DNA of 5,796 bases from positions 1 to 5,796 of the forward strand of contig CAYUIG010000101.1 in assembly GCA_964444685.1 (NCBI GenBank), given 5' to 3'. The position numbers and the translations under genes are program-made. This stretch comes from CAYUIG01 sp964444685. GTDB taxonomy: Bacteria; Gemmatimonadota; Gemmatimonadetes; Longimicrobiales; RSA9. The notes under the pieces were generated by a model, which searched no databases, had not been told where the DNA came from, and saw nothing but the letters and a program-made list of their open reading frames with translations. Positions 1 through 4,383 of this stretch are shown here, in pieces. How positions within the stretch are numbered: the stretch's first letter is position 1; every line of letters begins with the position of its first letter.

Positions 1-147
1 CTCTACATCCCGGACGTGATTCCGGCCGAGTACCACGAAGAGATCGACCTGGTCGCGCGCACCTGCCCCGTCCACCACACGCTCACGCACGGGCCCGAGA
101 TCACGCTGCGCAGGATCTCCGCCGAGCCGCTGGCGCGCGCGGGTTAA
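1..147 (+). CDS. OsmC-family protein, C-terminal fragment
   Basis: An open frame enters from the left edge in frame 1 and ends at TAA 145-147, giving the last 48 residues of a protein. The fragment contains LVARTCPVHHTLTHGPEI (residues 18-35), which matches the C-terminal part of OsmC/Ohr-type proteins, where a conserved cysteine followed by Pro (here Cys22-Pro-Val) sits at the start of a long helix. OsmC-family proteins are small cytoplasmic thiol peroxidases acting on organic hydroperoxides, though many paralogues have no proven substrate. The N-terminal half, including the other catalytic cysteine, is outside the window, so the subfamily cannot be fixed. It is transcribed toward the nos operon and its stop codon overlaps that of the DUF302 gene, so it is not part of that operon. 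Family assignment rests on this short motif alone. Confidence 0.72.
   Translation, partial: LYIPDVIPAEYHEEIDLVARTCPVHHTLTHGPEITLRRISAEPLARAG
144..147. other. Overlapping convergent stop codons (TTAA)
   Basis: The palindrome TTAA holds the plus-strand stop TAA (145-147) and the minus-strand stop TAA (146-144). The two convergent genes therefore overlap by four bases, with no intergenic space for a conventional terminator. Transcripts from each side must run into the opposite gene or end inside it. Confidence 0.9.
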
Positions 148-548
148 CTCCGCAGCGAGGCGACGACCCGCCGCATCCGTTCCTTCACCTCGGCGGCGAG
201 CGGTGCAATCCGCTCGTCGCCGGCCAGGCCGAGCGCCGCCTCGGGGTCCATCACCGACACGGCCACCTCACCTTCGCCCGCGTCGTAGACCACGACGTTG
301 CACGGCAGCAGCAACCCGATCTCACGGTCCGTTTCCAGTGCCCGGTTCGCGAGCGGCGGGTTGCACGCGCCGAGGATGATGTAGGGAGGGAAGTCCACAC
401 CCAGCTTCTGACGCATCGTCGCGCTCACGTCGATTTCCGTCAGCACGCCGAATCCCTCCGCGCCGAGCGCGGCCTTCACACGTGCAACGACTTCGTCGAA
501 CGAACCCCGGACCGAGGTACCGAAACCGTAGGCATGTTCACGCTGCAT
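144..548 (-). CDS. DUF302 domain protein, last gene of nos operon
   Basis: This 134-residue protein is one DUF302 domain over nearly its full length. Family hallmarks are the N-terminal YGFGTSVRGSFDEVVARVKAAL helix region (7-28), YIILGACNPPLANRAL (56-71), EIGLLLPCNVVVYD (76-89) and VSVMDP (97-102). Cys62 and Cys83 lie in the two most conserved motifs and, with Met100, could form a thiol or metal site; that is inference. There is no signal peptide or membrane segment, so it is predicted cytoplasmic. The start at 548 is chosen because GGAGG (557-553) sits four bases upstream and the DUF302 homology begins right after it; the same frame stays open upstream but only as an out-of-frame shadow of nosY. 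It starts 17 bp after nosY in the same direction and is probably co-transcribed. DUF302 proteins have no established biochemical function. Its place in a nos operon suggests a copper- or redox-linked accessory role, but chance co-location is possible. Confidence 0.85.
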   Translation of the reverse strand: MQREHAYGFGTSVRGSFDEVVARVKAALGAEGFGVLTEIDVSATMRQKLGVDFPPYIILGACNPPLANRALETDREIGLLLPCNVVVYDAGEGEVAVSVMDPEAALGLAGDERIAPLAAEVKERMRRVVASLRS

Positions 549-550
549 CA

Positions 551-560
551 CTCCTCCCTC
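551..560 (-). promoter_or_regulatory. Strong ribosome binding site of the DUF302 gene
   Basis: The minus strand reads GAGGGAGGAG, ending two bases before the ATG at 548-546; the best GGAGG core leaves a four-base spacer. This fixes the start and shows that DUF302 is translated independently of nosY, unlike the stop-start-coupled genes before it. Confidence 0.75.
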
Positions 561-565
561 AATCC

Positions 566-1354
566 TCAGAAATCGCGGCGTGCGAACCGGCTTGCCGCAA
601 CGCCCAGCGGCGCAGCCACCCAGCCCAACAACGCCAGCGACGCGATGAGCACACCCGCCATCGAGCCGAAGAACCGCTGGAAGACCGCGCCCGTGTATCC
701 CATCAGCGCTCCTGCGTCGAAGGCCATGAGCAGCAGCACGCGGCCGAGGTCGAGCGGGTTGGCCAGCATCAGCGCGAGCATCGGCTTCTCGAGCGGGTAG
801 TCCGCGAACAGCGACGCCACCACCAGCACGGCCCCGTCGTACACCACCGCGAGTACGAGCCACAGCAGCACGGCCGCGCCGAGTCCCTGCGCGCGGTCGT
901 CCAGCCGCACGGCGATGAGGAACGCGATCGCCGTGAACGCGAACGTGAGTGCGATGCCCACACCCAGCAGCACCGCGAGTCCGGTCGCGGCGCCCGCCGC
1001 TCCCAACCGCGCCGCGAACGGCAGCCCGACGCCCGCCACGAACGCCAGCGCCATCGGCAGTGCGAGTCCGAGATACAGCCCGCCGAACAGCTCACCTCTG
1101 CGCACCGGCTGCGCGAGCAGCAGCTCGTTGAACTCGCGCGCGCCGTAGACGTACACGGTGCCGAACACGAGGCTGATCAGCGGAATCACGAGCAGCACGG
1201 CATTCGCCAGTGAAAGCAGCGCGCGGTCGCCGGTGCCGCCGAAGCGCAGCAGCGCTTCGGTGACCAGCAGGAAGAACGCGCCGTACGCAAACAGCCAGCG
1301 GCCGCGCAGCACGTCGCGCAGCTCGTAGCGCAGCACCCGGGTCATGATGTTCAT
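566..1354 (-). CDS. nosY: NosY, membrane permease of the copper-loading ABC transporter
   Basis: NosY is the transmembrane subunit of the NosDFY complex that matures nitrous oxide reductase by supporting copper delivery in the periplasm. The 262-residue protein shows about six hydrophobic segments, near residues 20-36, 48-70, 90-113, 124-148, 157-183 and 231-255. Family-typical stretches are YVYGAREFNELLLAQPVRRGE (68-88, after TM2), ANPLDLGRVLLL (198-209) and DAGALMGYTGAVFQRFFGS (213-231, before the last helix). The ATG at 1354 is chosen because it overlaps the nosF stop as ATGA and has GGGGAGG (1365-1359) four bases upstream. The open frame continues 35 residues further upstream, but that part is Arg/Ala-rich, lacks homology and lies inside nosF. 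An alternative in-frame ATG (Met4) is three codons downstream. Length fits the family. The partner ATPase is encoded immediately upstream. Confidence 0.93.
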   Translation of the reverse strand: MNIMTRVLRYELRDVLRGRWLFAYGAFFLLVTEALLRFGGTGDRALLSLANAVLLVIPLISLVFGTVYVYGAREFNELLLAQPVRRGELFGGLYLGLALPMALAFVAGVGLPFAARLGAAGAATGLAVLLGVGIALTFAFTAIAFLIAVRLDDRAQGLGAAVLLWLVLAVVYDGAVLVVASLFADYPLEKPMLALMLANPLDLGRVLLLMAFDAGALMGYTGAVFQRFFGSMAGVLIASLALLGWVAAPLGVAASRFARRDF

Positions 1355-2073
1355 GCCGCCTCCCCGGGCAGCTCGCGCCCCAGCATCAGCTTCGTGACGG
1401 CGCGTTCGAGCGACGTCTCGTGCGTCCGCGTGCACAGCTCTCCGAGCGACCCCGCCCACAGCACACGCCCTTCGTGCAGCACCACCACCTCGTCCGCGAG
1501 CTGCTCGACTTCGCTCAGCACGTGACTGGTGAGCACCACCGTCCGGCCCTCGTCGCGCGCGCGGCGGATCGCATCCTTCAACGCTGCATTTGCGAGCGGA
1601 TCCAGTCCTGCGCCCGGCTCGTCGAGGATCAGCAGCGCCGGCTCGAACAGGAACGCCGCGGCCGCACTCACCTTCTGCCGCGTGCCGCCGCTCAGCGTAC
1701 GTACCGGCTTGTCCAGCTCGGGCGCGAGCGCGAACGCCTCGATCAGCGAGCGGTCGCGCGCACCCGGGCCACGCAGCGACTCCAGCATGGCCAGGATCTC
1801 TCGGCCCGTCAGGTTCTCCGGGAAGCGCGGCGCCTGCGGCATGTAGCCGATGCGGGCGCGGTACGACGGGTCGCCGTCGAGCACGCGGCCGTCGACCTCG
1901 ATCGCGCCCGCGTCCGGGCGCACCAGCCCGAGCACCATGCGGATCAGCGTCGTCTTGCCGCTGCCGTTCGGCCCCAGCACCGCCGTCACACGGCCCGCAT
2001 GCACGTCGAGATCGATGCCCTCGAGCACCGTGCGCCGGCGGAACGCCTTGGATACTCCCCGCAGTCGGATCAC
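1351..2073 (-). CDS. nosF: NosF, ATPase of the copper-loading ABC transporter
   Basis: NosF is the cytoplasmic nucleotide-binding subunit that powers NosDFY during assembly of the NosZ copper sites. The 240-residue protein carries a complete ABC ATPase set: Walker A GPNGSGKTT (34-42), Q-loop Gln80 in GYMPQ, signature LSGGTRQK (127-134), Walker B LLILDEP (147-153) with catalytic Glu152, D-loop GAGLDP (154-159) and H-loop His184 in LTSHV. Nothing essential is missing, so it should be active. About 50 residues after the H-loop form the C-terminal extension. The start is a GTG (2073-2071) that overlaps the nosD stop as GTGA, with AGGAGGG (2087-2081) seven bases upstream; no better start exists. 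The sequence alone resembles many CcmA-type exporter ATPases; the nos assignment comes from its position between nosD and nosY. Confidence 0.95.
   Translation of the reverse strand: MIRLRGVSKAFRRRTVLEGIDLDVHAGRVTAVLGPNGSGKTTLIRMVLGLVRPDAGAIEVDGRVLDGDPSYRARIGYMPQAPRFPENLTGREILAMLESLRGPGARDRSLIEAFALAPELDKPVRTLSGGTRQKVSAAAAFLFEPALLILDEPGAGLDPLANAALKDAIRRARDEGRTVVLTSHVLSEVEQLADEVVVLHEGRVLWAGSLGELCTRTHETSLERAVTKLMLGRELPGEAA
1359..1365 (-). promoter_or_regulatory. Ribosome binding site of nosY
   Basis: GGGGAGG on the minus strand, inside the 3' end of nosF, four bases before the nosY ATG. It decides the nosY start in favour of 1354 over the longer open frame. Confidence 0.7.
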
Positions 2074-3287
2074 GAGAGCGCCCTCCTCATGCGCGGCTGT
2101 TCGTCGATCAGCGTGGCCGGCGTCAGTACCGGTGCCACGCGCTCGGCGAGGTCGAGCAGCGAGACGAACACGGAGCGCAGCAGCACCAGCGCCGGCGCGT
2201 TCCGCTCCACTACCAGCGAGAACAGCCGTACCGGCCGGAACGGCACGTCACCGTACCCATCCCGATCCAGATCGTAGCCGTTGTAGCGGTCCCACCAGTT
2301 GTTGCGGAACGTGCTGTAGTTCTGCCGGCTGTTCGTCGCCACGTCGAACGCGTTCCCCACGAACTCGTTGCCCGTGAACTCGTTCGCTTCGCTGTTGGCC
2401 ATCAGCCGGATCGCCCAGCCGTTCGCCTCGAACAGGTTCGCCTCGACCATGGTGCGGTTCACACCCTCGGCCAGGATGCCCGTGCTGTTGCGGACGAACC
2501 GGTTCCCCGTCACCCGGCTGTCAGTGATGTCCTTCAGCAGCAGGCCGAACGCCGTCGTACCGCGGTTCTCCGCGAACAGGTTGTCTTCCATCACCACGTT
2601 CTTCGTGTACATCACCGCGATGCCTGCGCGGTTCGCACGGAACACGTTGCCGCGGTACTCGCACCGGTCGCTGAACATGAAGTGCAGGCCGTAGCGCAGG
2701 TTCCCCTCCGCCAGGTTGTCCTCGACACGACTGTCCTCGACGAACTCGAAGTAGATCCCGTCGCGATGGCCGCGCACCTCGTTGCCGCGGATCACGACCT
2801 CCTTCGAGTACCACAGGTGGATGCCGTTCCCAGCCGATGTCTCGCGCGTGCTGCTGGCGCGCAGCACGTTCCGCTCGATCCGGCACCAGCCGGAGTTCGC
2901 GAGGTAGATGCCGAAGAAGCCGTCTTCGATGACGTTGTCTTCGATCGCACACCACTTCGCATCCTCGACCGTGATCGCGGCGCGGTCCTCCACATGGCTC
3001 ACGCCCACGTTGCGCAGCGTGAGCCCGCGAACCGTGACGCTGTCCGCCGCGACGCGGATCAGGCCGCGTCGCCCCTCACCGTCCAGCACCGCACCCTCGT
3101 CTCCGATGAGCACGAGCGGACGGTCGATCGTCACCGTCTCCTCGCGGTACACGCCCGCGTGCACCTGCACCACCGAGTGCGGCGCGGCCGCCGACACGGC
3201 CGCAGCCACGCTCCGGTAGGGTCCCGCCGCCGACACGACGAGCGTATCCTGCGGCAGTGCGAGCGCGGCCAGCAGCAGCGCGATCAT
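2070..3287 (-). CDS. nosD: NosD, periplasmic beta-helix copper-maturation protein
   Basis: NosD is the periplasmic subunit of the NosDFY complex; it receives copper from NosL and presents it to apo-NosZ. The 405-residue precursor begins with a short hydrophobic signal sequence (MIALLLAALALPQD). The body is a right-handed parallel beta-helix of repeated short turns with N-G-I or D-N-x-F patterns, from about residue 75 to 320. Family-specific motifs are NGIHLWYSKEVVIRGN (154-169), GHRDGIYFEFVEDS (173-186) and NLRYGLHFMFSDRCEYRGN (196-214). After the helix comes WWDRYNGYDLDRDGYGD (331-347), containing a DxDxDGxxD loop, then a C-terminal tail with APVLTPATLIDEQPRM (385-400), likely the part contacting the transporter. 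The ATG at 3287 is chosen because it overlaps the nosL stop as ATGA and starts the signal peptide. A start 18 codons earlier would place Arg-rich sequence in front of the signal and overlap nosL by 58 bp. No strong ribosome binding site is visible (AGGG eleven bases upstream), so translation probably depends on coupling to nosL. Confidence 0.95.
   Translation of the reverse strand: MIALLLAALALPQDTLVVSAAGPYRSVAAAVSAAAPHSVVQVHAGVYREETVTIDRPLVLIGDEGAVLDGEGRRGLIRVAADSVTVRGLTLRNVGVSHVEDRAAITVEDAKWCAIEDNVIEDGFFGIYLANSGWCRIERNVLRASSTRETSAGNGIHLWYSKEVVIRGNEVRGHRDGIYFEFVEDSRVEDNLAEGNLRYGLHFMFSDRCEYRGNVFRANRAGIAVMYTKNVVMEDNLFAENRGTTAFGLLLKDITDSRVTGNRFVRNSTGILAEGVNRTMVEANLFEANGWAIRLMANSEANEFTGNEFVGNAFDVATNSRQNYSTFRNNWWDRYNGYDLDRDGYGDVPFRPVRLFSLVVERNAPALVLLRSVFVSLLDLAERVAPVLTPATLIDEQPRMRRALS
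2081..2088 (-). promoter_or_regulatory. Ribosome binding site of nosF
   Basis: GAGGAGGG on the minus strand, seven bases before the GTG start and within the last codons of nosD. This near-perfect Shine-Dalgarno sequence may compensate for the GTG start codon and supports that choice. Confidence 0.75.
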
Positions 3288-3733
3288 GTGGGGCCGTGCC
3301 CTGGTGCGTGGGTCCGTACCCGCTCGAGTACCGCCGGCCATGACAGCACCTCGCCGCCATATTCCGCTACGAGATCTGCAGGAGACATTGCGGACGCGCG
3401 GAACGCAGTGAGGTTGCCGCCCATCGGGCTGCGAAGAGATTCGCTGTGCAGGATCACGGCGTCGTCGAGCGGGATCAGCTCGCCGGGTGCGCGCCAGTCG
3501 GTCACCCAGAGGGAGTGGAGCTCCACTCCTTCATTCGCCAGCACCCACCCGGCGAGGCATTCGATCGAGTCGAACTTGTAGACGCGGCCCTGGCGGGTGA
3601 CCGCCTCTGCACCGTAGCGCTCGTCGCTGATCACCATCCGGCAGAACGCACCCACATCCTCGCCGTACACGATCGGCTCGGGTGAAGGCGAACATGCCGC
3701 AAAAATCAGAACGACGAGCGCCAGGCTACGCAT
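3284..3733 (-). CDS. nosL: NosL, copper chaperone lipoprotein
   Basis: NosL is a membrane-anchored Cu(I) chaperone that hands copper to NosD for NosZ assembly. The 149-residue precursor starts with MRSLALVVLIFAAC, a lipoprotein signal whose predicted lipidated cysteine is Cys14; Phe at -3 is an unusual lipobox residue. The mature part has the NosL copper-binding motif as AFCRMVISDERYGAEAV (29-45; Cys31, Met33), where CGM is more common. Further family motifs are YKFDSIECLAGWVL (52-65) and the DDAVILHSESLRSPMGGNLTAF block (90-111), with His96 and Met104 as other possible copper ligands. The C-terminus carries a short His-containing tail, THAPGHGPT. The start at 3733 is chosen for the signal peptide; a longer frame upstream to 3859 is Ser/Arg/Cys-rich and is a shadow of the preceding gene. 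It overlaps that gene by 8 bp and nosD by 4 bp. No clear ribosome binding site precedes it, which suggests translational coupling. Confidence 0.9.
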   Translation of the reverse strand: MRSLALVVLIFAACSPSPEPIVYGEDVGAFCRMVISDERYGAEAVTRQGRVYKFDSIECLAGWVLANEGVELHSLWVTDWRAPGELIPLDDAVILHSESLRSPMGGNLTAFRASAMSPADLVAEYGGEVLSWPAVLERVRTHAPGHGPT

Positions 3734-4364
3734 GACGCAGCTCGGTCCGTACCGCGGGTACGCGCTCGCTCTGCTCGCGGATCCTGCGCCGCGATGGCTC
3801 GAGCAACAGTGCGAGCATGCCCACGGCCAGCGACGCGAAGGCGAGGAGCCCGCCCGCACCCGGCCACGAGTGCGCGGTGAAGTTGAGGAGCTGTTTGCTC
3901 CCGATCAGCGGCGGCTGGTACGCCATGCCGGGCACCTTGATCGCCGCATTCGGGTTCAGGTTGTGGCCGTAGTCGTAGCCCCAGAGGTAGAAATCGACCA
4001 GTCCCGCGGCTGCGAACAGCAGGAAGGCCACGACCCAGGCCCAGGCGAGCCGGCGCCGCCCCAGCGCCGCTGCTGCCAGCGCGAACACCGCCAGCCCGCC
4101 CAGGATGAACGGCATGATGTCCAGCTCACGGATCGAGTCCGGGTGGATCTCCTTCATGCCGATGTAGTGGTTCAGCCCGTTGATGTTCTGCAGGTCCCAT
4201 TCGCTCTGCCCCCGGATCGTGTTGACCATGATCTCCATGCCGATCCCTTCCGGGTATTGCGGCGCTTCGAGATCGATGGTCCACAGCGGCAGGAAGAACG
4301 CCGGGATCAGCAGCAGACCCGCGAGCGCGAGCCCGATCCGGGAGCGGAGCGAAAGGACTTTCAT
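3726..4364 (-). CDS. nosB: NosB-like polytopic membrane protein following nosZ
   Basis: This 212-residue protein has four predicted membrane helices, near residues 10-29, 83-101, 106-127 and 170-189. Two large polar loops probably face the periplasm. The first (31-82) holds APQYPEGIGMEI (34-45) and DLQNINGLNHYIGMKEIHPD (57-76). The second (128-168) holds GYDYGHNLNPNAAIKVPGMA (129-148), followed by QPPLIGSKQLLNF. The C-terminus is Arg-rich and cytoplasmic. In clade II nos clusters, for example in Wolinella, a membrane protein called NosB is encoded directly after nosZ. Position, length and topology match that, but the name is given from recalled family features rather than an alignment. Its biochemical role is not established. 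His66, Met70, His74, His134, Met147 and His165 in the loops are conceivable copper ligands (inference). The ATG at 4364 has GGAG (4376-4373) eight bases upstream. The gene begins 19 bp after nosZ and overlaps nosL by 8 bp, so it belongs to the operon. Confidence 0.78.
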   Translation of the reverse strand: MKVLSLRSRIGLALAGLLLIPAFFLPLWTIDLEAPQYPEGIGMEIMVNTIRGQSEWDLQNINGLNHYIGMKEIHPDSIRELDIMPFILGGLAVFALAAAALGRRRLAWAWVVAFLLFAAAGLVDFYLWGYDYGHNLNPNAAIKVPGMAYQPPLIGSKQLLNFTAHSWPGAGGLLAFASLAVGMLALLLEPSRRRIREQSERVPAVRTELRHA

Positions 4365-4372
4365 CGTTCGTT

Positions 4373-4376
4373 CTCC
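4373..4376 (-). promoter_or_regulatory. Ribosome binding site of the nosB-like gene
   Basis: GGAG on the minus strand within the 19-bp gap after nosZ, eight bases before the ATG at 4364. It supports that start and independent initiation after nosZ. Confidence 0.6.
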
Positions 4377-4383
4377 GATTCGT

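Noticed and set aside
549..863. N-terminal extension of the DUF302 frame
   Set aside because: Arg/Ala/Gly-rich shadow of nosY in another frame. DUF302 similarity begins at the ATG at 548, which has a strong ribosome binding site.
482..1213. Plus-strand open frame of 243 codons rich in Arg, Gln, His and Glu
   Set aside because: It is antisense to nosY and the DUF302 start. The biased composition is the mirror of Leu/Ala-rich membrane codons, not a real protein.
1420..2277. Plus-strand open frame of 285 codons across nosF
   Set aside because: Antisense to the complete ABC ATPase; no domain and no neighbouring plus-strand gene.
3288..3341. Earlier nosD start adding 18 residues
   Set aside because: It would put a polar, Arg-containing stretch before the signal peptide and lengthen the overlap with nosL to 58 bp; the ATG at 3287 gives a clean signal sequence and an ATGA junction.
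1590..3581. Plus-strand open frame of 663 codons across nosF, nosD and nosL
   Set aside because: It is antisense to three well-supported genes, its product is Arg/Ala/Pro/His-rich with no recognisable domain, and no start signal was identified. Long antisense frames are expected in high-GC coding DNA.
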